Both the position numbers and the translations under genes were made by a program. The notes beneath the pieces were generated by a model. The model did no database searches and was not told the DNA's origin. It worked only from the letters and a program-made list of their open reading frames with translations. DNA of 27,500 nucleotides from Prorocentrum cordatum (Eukaryota; Sar; Dinophyceae; Prorocentrales; Prorocentraceae): positions 136,436 through 163,935 of the forward strand of contig CAUYUJ010016149.1 in assembly GCA_963575745.1 (NCBI GenBank), read 5' to 3'. This document shows, one piece after another, positions 18,742 to 27,485 of the stretch (the stretch's first letter is position 1; the number at the start of each line of letters is the position of its first letter).

Positions 18742-18783
18742 ATCGTTCAAAGCAGCGCCGGGCTAGTTGCTGCTTTGAACGAT
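18742..18783. repeat. Perfect 15-bp inverted repeat
   Basis: ATCGTTCAAAGCAGC at 18742-18756 and GCTGCTTTGAACGAT at 18769-18783 are exact complements around a 12-nt loop. A related word, CTTCAAAGCAG, lies upstream at about 18713. It could be a hairpin, or the footprint of a small inverted-repeat element. Confidence 0.85.
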
Positions 18784-18894
18784 GCGGACTTCTGGCCAGA
18801 ATGAGACAAGGCAACAGCAGGATCACATTCGGCGTGCTCTTTGGACGTCATCGCGGCCGCGCCTTCCTTCTAATCCCGCTCTCTTACATCAGGA

Positions 18895-19075
18895 AATCCT
18901 CCACCTCCTCCTCCTCCTCGTCCTCATCCTCTCCATCCTGTGCCCTCTCTGGCCTCGTGCTTTCTTCTTGATCTGCACCCCTTCTCTTTCCTCCCTTCCC
19001 CCGTCCCGGCGTCGACGACGACGACGACGACGACGGCGGATGCGACGACGACGGCGACGACGACGACGGAACCCT
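18895..19075. repeat. CTC-rich tract and (GAC)n trinucleotide repeat
   Basis: 18899-18945 is CTCCTC/TCCTCC rich. 19011-19069 is (GAC/CGA)n with a few GGC interruptions, followed by a T8 run. Long Arg, Asp or Ser frames here are due to the repeat. Confidence 0.85.
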
Positions 19076-19485
19076 TTTTTTAATCAGCCTGGCGAAGGAC
19101 CCAATCATGTGCAGTCGTGAGCACCGCAATTGCGAGTATCTGCTTCGGTGGCGCTTCCTGTGAGGCCACGGACCGTATGAGGGGTGAGTCTGAGCGCGAG
19201 TGAGGAGTTCGAGTGTGAATGCGCGCTAGTGAGTACATTTGCATGAATGTGAGCATGGCCGCGCCTGGTGTAAGTGTTATATAAATGTGAAAGGCTCGGG
19301 TATGCCTGACTTTCAGTACTCGTGACACTGTGGCCGCCGCAGGGAGCTTCCCCGGGAACCCCGCCAGCGACGCCCGTGCGCCGCGACGCCCATGTCGGCA
19401 CGCACCCCACGAGGATCGCGCCCGCTTCCTTCCCCTCTTTTCCTCCTTCTTTGTCCGCGTATTCCAAAGTCCAACTTTGCGGGCG
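19076..19485. other. No recognised gene
   Basis: Mixed sequence with GAGTGTGAATGCG-like short words at 19195-19245. No domain, hairpin or long repeat was recognised. Confidence 0.4.
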
Positions 19486-19715
19486 CAGCGCAGCGCGGAG
19501 TCCCCGCGACGCGCGCAAGTCGCCCCGGAGGGGTCCCAACGACGCGCGCGGATCGTCTTTTGCGCGGAGCAGAAAATGCTTGCTGGTTAAGTGATAGCGC
19601 GCATGGCTCTGGCCGCTGGGCGGATCGACGAAGGGCGAGCGAGGCGCTGGGCAGAGCGCGGCGCGGAGTTCGCGCGACGCGCGCTGGTCGCCCCGAAAAG
19701 GTCCCTGCGACGCAG
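19486..19715 (+). repeat. 168-bp duplication
   Basis: GCGCGGAGT starts at 19493 and at 19661. Both copies continue through CGCGACGCGCG, then A or C, then a TCGCCCCG part and GGTCCC.ACGACGC-like text. The second copy leads straight into the 90-bp minisatellite. Confidence 0.7.
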
Positions 19716-20265
19716 CCCATGGGGCCTTCGGCGGAGCTCCCTGTGGGGCCACGAAACGTGTGAGGGGTGTGCCGAAATGGGGGGGTGGAGCCGCGCGCGA
19801 ACGCAGCCACAGGGGCCTTCGGTGGAGGTCATTGTGGGGCAACGAAACATGTGAGGGGTTTGCCGAGAAGGGGGGTGGAACCGCATGCGAACGCAGCCAC
19901 CGGGGTCTTCGGTGGAGCTCCCTGTGGGGCCAAGAAACGTTTGAGGGGTGTGCCGACATGGGGGGGTAGAACCGCACGCGAACGCAGCGTGAACGCAGCC
20001 GTTGGGGCCTTCTGTGGAGCTCCCTATGGGGTCACGAAGCGTGTGCGGTGTGTACCGACATGGGGGGTGGAACCGCATGCGAACGCAGCGCGAACGCAGC
20101 CACTAGGGCTTTCGTTGGAGCGCCCTGTGGGGCCACGAAACGTATGAAAGGGTGTGCCGGCAGAGGGGGCGGAACCGCATGCGAACGCAGCGTGGGCGCA
20201 GCAAGTGGGACCTTCGGTGGAGCTCCTATAGGGCCACGAAACGGGTGAAGGGTGCACCGAAATGG
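19716..20265 (+). repeat. 90-101 bp minisatellite, about six copies
   Basis: Units consist of GGGGCCTTCGGTGGAGCTCC, CTGTGGGGCCACGAAACGTG, TGAGGGGTGTGCCGA, then a GGGGGGTGGAACCGCATGCG part and GAACGCAGCCAC. ACGCAGCC marks lie at 19801, 19891, 19993 and 20094, giving steps of 90, 102 and 101. The longer units carry a duplicated 11-bp GAACGCAGCGY. A period of 90 keeps all frames open, which explains the overlapping open frames on both strands. Confidence 0.92.
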
Positions 20266-20305
20266 GTGATGATGATGGCAACACCACAGGATGATTGGGA
20301 ACATT

Positions 20306-20310
20306 ATACT

Positions 20311-20357
<47 letters not shown>

Positions 20358-20999
20358 GCTTATATATGTACATGTATATGTATATGTATATGAACATGCA
20401 CATGTACATGCACATGCATATGTATATGTATATGTAATTGTACATTATATGGATATGTATATGTATATGTATATGTGCGTGTACAAGCATATGTAGATGT
20501 ATGTGTACATGTATATGTATATGTACATGCATATGTATATGTATATGTATACATATACGCATATGTATATGTATATGTATGTGTATATGTATATGTGTAT
20601 GTGCATGTGTACGGATATGTATATGTATATTTATATGTATATGTATATGTGCATGTATATGTTTATGTATCTGTATGTGTATTTGTATTTGTGTTTGTAT
20701 GTGTATTTGTATGTGTATACGTATATGTGTATGTACAAGTATACGTATATGTATATGTATGTGTATATGTATATGTTTATGTATATGTATATGTATATGT
20801 GTATGTGTATGTCGATGTATATGTCCATGCCAATGTTTATGTATATGTCTATGCATATGGCGATTTATATGTGTATGTATGTGTATATGTATATGTTTCT
20901 GTATATGTTTATGGTTATGTTTATGCTCATGTTTATGTTTATGTTTATGTTTATGATTATGGTTATGTCTATGTATTTGTGTATGTGTATATATACGTA

Positions 21000-21037
<38 letters not shown>

Positions 21038-21140
21038 TATATGTGTATGTATGTATGTATGTATGTATGTATGTATGTATGTATGTGTGTATGTATGTAT
21101 GTATGTATGTATGTATGTATGTATGTATATATATATGTAT
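20306..21140. repeat. TATATG microsatellite with (AT)n and (TATG)n segments
   Basis: More than 800 bp composed of TATATG/TATGTA hexamers with drift to TTTATG (20900-20960), then pure AT dinucleotides (21006-21034) and a TATG tetranucleotide run (21045-21127). The abrupt AT-rich composition inside a GC-rich region is striking. All long frames here (alternating Tyr/Val, Cys/Ile, Met/Tyr, His/Ile) are artefacts. Confidence 0.97.
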
Positions 21141-22279
21141 AAGAAGGCCAGGGGGAAATCGGTGCCGTCATCCCCAATTGGGGCCCCCCGAACCTTTGGG
21201 GGGTCACAGACCCCCCGGGACTGCCCCGGGCCGCGTCCAAATTGTCCACGGCAGGCCACGCGGGCCGTACAGATGGTCATGAAAGCCTGAGGAGGGGCCG
21301 AAGTCGCCCAAGAGCGCCCCAAGACGGCCCGTGTGAGGGCCCCAAGAGGGTCTTCAAGAGGCAAACATCGGCCCTTTTCCATTGTAAAACGTGCATTTTC
21401 GGCATACTCGCTGGCTTTGTCTTCGCAGTGCCCCAGACGCCCCCGCGGCGCCCCAACACAGCCCAAGAGAGACCCCAGAGGGCCCCAGACGGCCCCAAAG
21501 GGTCGGCCTGTGGGGCTCACGGGACCCCCCAAGACGGCCCAAGAGGCCCCGACCCAGGAGGCTTCCAAGACGGCCTCAGGGAGGCCCAAGAGGGCCCCGT
21601 TCGAAATCATGTTTCCGGAAGCCTCTCCGGGAACCCATACTGAGCCGCAGGACAGCCTCAGCGAGGCCCCAAAGGGCCCGAGATGGCTTGAAGATGGCCG
21701 GAGAGGGCCCCAAGAGGACCTTGAAGAGGTACAGAATTGCCCATTTCCGTTGTAAAACGTGGATTTTCGGCATACTCGCTGGCTTCGTCTTCGCAGTGTC
21801 CCAGACGCCCCCGCGGAGCCCCAACACAGCCCAAGAGAGACCCACGAGGGCCCCAGACGGCCCCAAAGGGTCGGCCTGTGGGGCTCACGGAACCCCCCAA
21901 GACTAAGACGGCCCAAGAGGCCCCGAAGCCGGCCCAGGAGGCCCCCAAGACGGCCCCAGGGAGGCCCAAAAGGGCCCCGTTCGAAATCATGTTCCCAGAA
22001 GCCTCTCCGGCAGCATGACTTTCGGGCTCCCAGGGCCCCTTCGACCCCGAGGGCCCCAGGACAGCATTCAGCATACTCCCTTGCTTCGTCTTCGCAGTGC
22101 CGCAGACGCTCCCGCGGAGCCCCAAGACAGCCCAAGAGAGACTCAAGAGGGCCCAAGACGGCCCGAAAGGGTCGTCCTGTGGGGCTCACGGAACCCCCCG
22201 AGACGGCCCAAGAGGTCCCAAAGCCAGCCCAGGAGGCCCCCAAGACGGCCCCAGGGAGGCCCAAGAGGGTCTCGTTCGA

Positions 22280-22315
22280 AATCATATTCCCGTCAGCCTC
22301 CTTGGGAACATGATT
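22280..22315. repeat. 12/12 hairpin element of the 370-bp array (best copies)
   Basis: AATCATATTCCC (22280-22291) pairs with GGGAACATGATT (22304-22315) at 11 of 12 positions around a 12-nt loop. The same layout is at 22974-23009, with weaker copies at 21605-21640, 21985-22020, 22828-22863 and about 24070-24107. Confidence 0.7.
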
Positions 22316-22973
22316 CTTGGGTTCCCAGGAGGCCCAAAGACAGCCCCCAGAGGCCCCGGACACGCCGAAGATGGCCTCAGGACTGCCGACGACGCTGCGA
22401 ACACGCCCCAGGAGCGCCTCCAGAGGCCCCTCCAAAGGGCCCCATGGAAGCCGAAAATTACAATTTTTCCAATGGTTTTTGAAGCATTCTTGCGCTCTCC
22501 CATGTTTCGCCTCCCCACGGTCCCGGACCGCGTCATAGGCCCTTCAGATCGCTCCAAGACGGCCGAAGAGGCTCCCAAGAGAGCCCAGAGACGGCCCAGG
22601 AGGCTCCCCAGATAAGTCAAGAGGGCCTCGAGAGCGCCCCGAGAGAGCCCCAAGAGCGACCCAAGAGGGCCCGAAGAGCGCGACATTTCGAGGTCTCCGG
22701 CCAGAGAGGCTCTTAGGACGCCCCCGGAGGTCATCAAGAGACTCCCAAGAAGCTCCGTGAGGCTCCCAACAATAGGCCCCCAAGGGACCCCCAGGGAAGC
22801 CCCCTGCGGGACCCCAAGACACTGTGAATTCTATTTCCCAGATAGATTTCCGGGAACATGATTCCTTGGGCTTCCGCCCACCGCCCCAACCATGTTTCCA
22901 ATAGGCTTGCCGACAAGGCCAAAATGCGCCCCTCGGTGAGCCCCCAGAGGCCCCCCTCTTTGAGAGCCGAACA

Positions 22974-23009
22974 AATCATGCTCCCAGAAAGCTTCCCGGG
23001 AACATGATT
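22974..23009. repeat. 12/12 hairpin element, second well-preserved copy
   Basis: AATCATGCTCCC (22974-22985) pairs with GGGAACATGATT (22998-23009) at 11 of 12 positions around a 12-nt loop. Confidence 0.7.
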
Positions 23010-23107
23010 CTCTATCTCGGAGTAGGCACGGGGTGGGGGGGTGGGACGCTGCTTGTTCCCCCCATCGGTGCCCACCAGGGGTTGCGGGGGGGGGGTCCAG
23101 AGCTCCC

Positions 23108-23790
23108 GAGGCGGCCCGGGCCCGCCCCGAAGGAGGCCACGACAGGCTAAGGGGGTTGCGAGAGGACCCAAGACGGTCCCACGAGGCCCCGAAGACGACG
23201 CCCAAGCTGCCCTCAAGACGGCCGACGAGGACTCGAACACGCTCCAGGACGGACTCAAGAGGCTCCCAAAAGGGCCCTGGAAGGCAAGATTCACTCGTTT
23301 TCCGAGTGTTTTGGATTTTGGCGTTCTCGCTTTTCCCGCTTTCCAGCGCTCCCTCACGGCCTCGGAGGCCCTTCAGATCGCTCCAAGAAGGCCCACGAGG
23401 CCCCGACGAGGGCCTCAAGACGGCCCAGGAGGCTCCCCAGACAACCCAAGTGCGCCCCAAGAGCGCGCCAAGAGAAGGCCCAGAGGGGTCCCGAGGCGGC
23501 CCGGGCCCGCCCCGAAGCAGGCCACGACAGGCTATGAAGGTCCCGAGAGGACCCTAGACGGTCCCAAGAGGCTCCGAAGACGCCCAAGCTGCCCTCAAGA
23601 CGGCCGACGAGGACTCGAACACGCTCCAGGACGGACTCAAGAGGCTCCCCAAGAGGGCCTTGGGAGGCAAGATTCATTCATTTTCCGATTGTTTTTGAAG
23701 GATTTTGGCGTTCTCGCTTTCCCCGCTTCCCAGCGCTCCCTCACGGCCTCGCTCGGAGGCCCTTCAGATCGCTCGAAGACGGGCCAGGAG
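23108..23790 (+). repeat. 385-bp direct duplication within the array
   Basis: GAGGCGGCCCGGGCCCGCCC starts at 23108 and at 23493. Both copies continue with GGCCACGACAGGCTA, GACGGCCGACGAGGACTCGA, a GGACGGACTCAAGAGGCTCC part, TTTTGGCGTTCTCGCTT and CAGCGCTCCCTCACGGCCTC. High identity shows a recent duplication, younger than the rest of the array. Confidence 0.9.
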
Positions 23791-24166
23791 GCCCCGAAGA
23801 GGGCCCCAAGACGGCCCAGGAGGCTCCCCAGAAAACCCAAGTGTGCCCCAAGAGCTCCCCAAGACAGGGCCCAGAGGGGGGCCGCCAACCGATATTTCGA
23901 GGTCTCTGGCCCTCGAGGCCCTCGAGGCCACCTGTAGGCCCCCAGATGCCACCAAGAGGCTCCCACGAAGCCCCGTGAGGCGCCCAAGAGGCCCCCTATG
24001 AAGCCCAAGAGACCCCCAAGGGGCTCGCTCCCAGGGAACGCCCAAGAGGCCCTCCAACACACCCCAAGAAATCATGTCCCCAGAAAACCTTCCAGGGATC
24101 TTTTGATTCGTGCAGGTTCTTCGGTCCCCGTGTGCTTTCCATGAGCCGCGCCTGGCAGACGGCGCT

Positions 24167-24212
24167 CCGGGGTCGCTCGAACCTCTCCATGGAGAGGTTC
24201 GAGCGACCCCGG
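24167..24212. repeat. Perfect 46-bp palindrome
   Basis: The left half starts CCGGGGTCGCTCGAACCTCT and ends at the central CCATGG (24187-24192). The right half is its exact complement, with no spacer. Such a sequence can extrude as a cruciform or, transcribed, form a long hairpin. It lies about 385 bp before the start codon of the downstream gene. Role unknown. Confidence 0.95.
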
Positions 24213-24270
24213 GCTCCAGCCCAAGGGCCCATGGGGACAAAACCATGGGCTCCAGCCCAAGGGCCCCGAA
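24211..24270 (+). repeat. Direct repeat GGGCTCCAGCCCAAGGGCC
   Basis: Two exact copies start at 24211 and 24247. They directly abut the palindrome. CCATGG or CCATGGG words recur between and around them. Confidence 0.85.
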
Positions 24271-24489
24271 CCTCCATGGTCTAAGAGGCTCTGCGGGGGG
24301 GCTTCGGCGCTCTGTGGGAGGGTCCTCCCCGCAAGCCCCGTGAGGCCTTCAGGTGTGCGCTCCACAGGCTCCCCGGAGGAAAATCCGGTTGATTCTCAAT
24401 GTTATCGAGCGGTTTTCGATGTTGCGCCTCCCCAGCATTGGGCGCGGACCACAGATCCAGACCATTCAGAAAAAGGCTCCACAGGACCC

Positions 24490-24510
24490 CCGTTGCCCTT
24501 CTAACTCAAG
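24490..24510 (+). promoter_or_regulatory. Relict dinoflagellate spliced leader (DinoSL)
   Basis: This 21-nt stretch (CCGTTGCC...CTCAAG) matches the conserved DinoSL core CCGTAGCC...GGCTCAAG at 16 of 21 positions without gaps, including both ends. It lies 87 nt upstream of the ATG of the downstream gene, on the same strand. In dinoflagellates such relicts mark genes that were copied from trans-spliced mRNA and put back into the genome. The count is by eye; a chance match at this place is unlikely but possible. Confidence 0.6.
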
Positions 24511-24529
24511 CTTGCGTCAGGAGTCAGTG

Positions 24530-24539
24530 TTAATTGCAG
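24530..24539 (+). promoter_or_regulatory. Possible trans-splice acceptor
   Basis: TTAATTGCAG ends in AG at 24538-24539, with a CTAAC branch-point-like word at 24501-24505. Leader addition here would give a 57-nt untranslated region before the ATG. An alternative AG is in TCTCGCAG at about 24559-24566. Confidence 0.35.
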
Positions 24540-24596
24540 CGGCCCTCTATAGTGCCATCTCGCAGACAACGAAGCAGACGGAGCCAGACAGCAGCG

Positions 24597-27485
24597 ATGA
24601 GGCCGATGCTGGGCTTCACCCTGGCCGTCTTCCTCTGTGCGTCGGGGCGCGCTGCCCTCCTTCGCTCCGGCGCGGGCGACGAGAGGGAGCGCGCCGTGAC
24701 TGGCACGAGCTTGCGCGCGAAGGTGGGCTACATGGTGCAGGACATGCTTCGGAGCAGGGACACCACCACTCGACACATCGCGCACAAGGTGCACAAGAAG
24801 ATGAAGCTGAGCGATGCGCTGCCACTGCTGGAGGACAAGCTGCCCAAGGATGTGTCGTCCTTGTTGCGCCTGTCCAGCGGGGAGCAAGCGGCCAGACAGT
24901 TCAGCGAGGTGTCGTTAGCGAAGGGCCGCGTGTACCTGAACAATATGATGTACGACGCGTGGCTCCAACTGGACCAGATCGAGGTCGAGTGCAAGGAGTT
25001 TGAGGAGAGCAACCGCATGGTCTTCAGCCAGGTAGTGACAGACCTGGAACACCTAGGCTCGGACCTGGCCGACGAGGAACGCCAGAAGTCTGAGGCCGAG
25101 GGGGGCATTGCGGACATGAACACTCGGATCAACGACCTTGAGAGTGCCCTGGGGATTCTGAAGCGGGGCTTCCAGACAACCCGTGAGAAGAACGCGTACG
25201 AGCTGTCGCTGCGCCAGGACGACCAGGATGTCTTCACTGCCATCCTGCAGCTGTCCAAGTGTCCCAACGCTTACGGTGACGACACGTACTCTCTCGTCCA
25301 GTTCCAGATCTGCGACACGGACAACGGCACCCAGGTGGAGGTGAGCGACGCCGCTCTGGCAGCGAAATTGAATCGGTCGCCGCGGGTGCAGAAGGTGCTC
25401 CAGGAAGTGCTGGGGGCGGCTAGCTCGGGGGCGCCCTCGCTGCTGCAGATCGATCAGGCGCCCCCGCCGCAGTCGGTTAAGCAGCCGAAGGGCGGCTCGA
25501 GGAAGTGCCTCAACGGCCAGGTCAACTGCGGCTACCTCCACGACCTCATGGCGCTCGAGTGGGGCAAGTTTAAGGACCTGGTGGACGAGCTGACGTACAT
25601 CATGCAACGTAATCGCGACGCCTACGAGGGCGAGAAGGAGAACATGAACGAGCAGATTGCGACACTGAGATCGAACAAGATGAAGTTTACGGAGATGCTG
25701 GGCGAGTCCATCTCCGAGATCAATTCGCTCACGGCGGCGACGCGCGAGAAGCAGCAGCAGCACCGCGACATCGAGCGCGCCTTCACCATGAGGATGGCGA
25801 ACTGCAAGAAGCGCATGAGCGAGATCCTCTACACTAACATTTGCGGGACCCGGACCGTGCGCAATGCGTTGATGCGGTACAGCAGTGTCTCGCCCACGAA
25901 TTCGATTAAGGATTGCGACGTGACGGACTGGTCCGCGGGGCCATGCACTACCGACGGGAGGGGCAGCTCCGTACCCGTAGACTGTGACGACAGCTGCCCC
26001 GCCGACGTCGGGGGCGTCGACGTCGACGCGTGCGGCGGCATGAAGCACCTCACCAGGCAGGTCATCGTCTCCCCGAACTCCTTCGGCATGGCTTGCCCCC
26101 CGCTGTTCTTTGAGCGCAAGAACGGCACCGAGGGCATGAAGTGCAACCAGTTTCACTGCCCGGTCCACTGCTCCTTGTCCGAGTGGTCCGGTTGGTCGGG
26201 CTGCTCCAAGGAGTGCGGGGGCGGCACCCAGGGGAGGACCCGGTCCATCCTCGTGAAGCCCAAGAACGGGGGGACGGAGTGCGACGCCACGCTCGAGGAG
26301 CAGCCGTGCAACACCGGTTCGTGCGACCGCGACTGTACGCTCATGCCGTGGACCGCGTGGGAGCCGTGCTCGATGGCCTGCGGTGGCGGCATCCAGGAGC
26401 GCGTGCGCAAGGTGGACATCCCCATCCGCGCGAACGGCAAGTGCCCGGGGCAGAAGCACCCCGACCGCTTCCAGATGCAGGAGTGCAACACCCAGGACTG
26501 CGTCGGCGATGAGATCTGCATCGCCAGGCAGGACCTGGTCATTGCGATCGACGGCAGCGGCTCCCTCAAGCAGGAGGGTTTCGACATCCTCCAGAAATTC
26601 GCTCTAAACCTCACCAGCAGGTACCAGAGCACGTACTACGGCGTGGAGGACATGCGCATCGGGCTGGTGCTGTTCGGGAATGGCGAGTACTTCGACAATG
26701 GCACCGTCGCGGCGGCCCTCGAGGTGGTCCCGATCACAAGCGACCTGGAGTCCGTCAGCACGGCGATCGCCGGGCTGCAGTGGCAGCGTGGGTTCACCAA
26801 CATGATGCAGGCCCTCCAGGCGGCCGACAACATGTTCGCGGAGGGCCGGGACGACGCGCAGAGCGCCGTCATGGTGCTTTCGGACGGCAGGTACACCAAC
26901 GCGTACCGCACGACCATGAAGGCGAGGGCGTTGAAGGACAAAGGAGTGCAGATTTTCATGGCCCCGATCGCCGATAGCTCGACCGATAGTCTGCTGGTGC
27001 TCAGGGGCTGGGCGAGCGAGCCCTGGGAGACCAACTACGAGCGCATTCCAGGCCTCACGGCGCTCATCAACAACGAGCCCGAGTTCGCCCAGAAGTTGCT
27101 GGTGAAGTTCTGCCCCCGCGCGTTCTCTCCATCGCAGAAGATAGAGGAGGAGACACAGCAGGGCTTCCTCAAGATCCACGAAGAGGGCTACCCCTCCGAC
27201 AGCTGCGGCGAGTGGAAGAGAATGCGCAATGCCGACACCGCCGAGGCTTGCATGGAGTTGGTGAAGCAGGTGGGGATTCTGGCATTTGCGTTCGAGGAAG
27301 GGGGCCGCGGGGCAGGCACCTGCTACTCGGAGGCGATCGACGTCACCGATGACCTGTGGGCCGAGGCGGTGAACGACCGCGTCAACCTGACATGCCCTGG
27401 GGGTACATGGGTCTACAACGAGTACGCCTCTACCTACATCATGAACCCGAGCATGTTCGGAGACCTCTTCGAGGAGGCCTCCTGA
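24597..27485 (+). CDS. Secreted TSP1/von Willebrand factor A domain protein
   Basis: Intact 962-residue frame. ATG 24597 is chosen because it starts a clear signal peptide (MRPMLGFTLAVFLCASGRA); the frame is open upstream but without an ATG. Residues 129-205 and 324-410 are long heptad-rich coiled coils. A degenerate TSP1-like Cys-rich part spans about 440-521, followed by two good TSP1 repeats, 525-576 (WSGWSGC, CGGGTQ, CNTGSC) and 580-635 (WTAWEPC, CGGGIQ, CNTQDC), whose WxxW are potential C-mannosylation sites. The vWA domain runs from about 646 to 840 with a complete MIDAS: D652-S654-S656, T734 and D763. The C-terminal part (870-933, four Cys) may be PAN-like. There is no C-terminal membrane segment. 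This suggests a secreted or vesicle-stored adhesive protein that binds a ligand through a metal ion. TSP1 before vWA is the reverse of apicomplexan TRAP/MIC2. It is intronless, with strongly GC-biased third positions. Confidence 0.95.
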   Translation: MRPMLGFTLAVFLCASGRAALLRSGAGDERERAVTGTSLRAKVGYMVQDMLRSRDTTTRHIAHKVHKKMKLSDALPLLEDKLPKDVSSLLRLSSGEQAARQFSEVSLAKGRVYLNNMMYDAWLQLDQIEVECKEFEESNRMVFSQVVTDLEHLGSDLADEERQKSEAEGGIADMNTRINDLESALGILKRGFQTTREKNAYELSLRQDDQDVFTAILQLSKCPNAYGDDTYSLVQFQICDTDNGTQVEVSDAALAAKLNRSPRVQKVLQEVLGAASSGAPSLLQIDQAPPPQSVKQPKGGSRKCLNGQVNCGYLHDLMALEWGKFKDLVDELTYIMQRNRDAYEGEKENMNEQIATLRSNKMKFTEMLGESISEINSLTAATREKQQQHRDIERAFTMRMANCKKRMSEILYTNICGTRTVRNALMRYSSVSPTNSIKDCDVTDWSAGPCTTDGRGSSVPVDCDDSCPADVGGVDVDACGGMKHLTRQVIVSPNSFGMACPPLFFERKNGTEGMKCNQFHCPVHCSLSEWSGWSGCSKECGGGTQGRTRSILVKPKNGGTECDATLEEQPCNTGSCDRDCTLMPWTAWEPCSMACGGGIQERVRKVDIPIRANGKCPGQKHPDRFQMQECNTQDCVGDEICIARQDLVIAIDGSGSLKQEGFDILQKFALNLTSRYQSTYYGVEDMRIGLVLFGNGEYFDNGTVAAALEVVPITSDLESVSTAIAGLQWQRGFTNMMQALQAADNMFAEGRDDAQSAVMVLSDGRYTNAYRTTMKARALKDKGVQIFMAPIADSSTDSLLVLRGWASEPWETNYERIPGLTALINNEPEFAQKLLVKFCPRAFSPSQKIEEETQQGFLKIHEEGYPSDSCGEWKRMRNADTAEACMELVKQVGILAFAFEEGGRGAGTCYSEAIDVTDDLWAEAVNDRVNLTCPGGTWVYNEYASTYIMNPSMFGDLFEEAS

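Larger units (their letters stand above)
21141..24110. repeat. Diverged tandem array, unit about 370 bp
   Basis: The text is dominated by GGCCCAAGAGG/CCCCAAGACGG words, interrupted at intervals by an AT-richer block (for example CATACTCGCTGGCTTTGTCT). GTCTTCGCAGTG starts at 21419, 21787 and 22088. Related AT-richer blocks occur near 22460, 23290, 23680 and 24390. From 21350 to 22320 three units are clearly alignable, with CCCCAAAGGGTCGGCCTGTG and TTCGAAATCATGTT in the first two and close variants in the third. A minus-strand open frame of 488 codons (20969-22435) crosses this array and the microsatellite. It consists of [14 protein letters not shown]-like text and is probably not a gene. Confidence 0.8.

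Noticed and set aside
19105-20078. 290- and 163-codon minus-strand frames (RFHPPMSAHPSHVSWPHREL-like)
   Set aside because: A 90-bp period is a multiple of three and keeps frames open; no domain.
20438-21290. Long plus-strand frames of alternating Tyr/Val, Cys/Ile or Met/Tyr
   Set aside because: Direct translations of the TATATG/TATG microsatellite.
20969-22435. 488-codon minus-strand open frame ([14 protein letters not shown]-like)
   Set aside because: It runs through both a TATG microsatellite and the 370-bp array. Its pattern follows the repeat words, so the lack of stops is explained by composition. Similar predicted proteins may exist in databases for the same reason.
25053-26459. 468-codon minus-strand frame
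   Set aside because: Shadow of the TSP1/vWA gene, caused by its GC-biased third positions.
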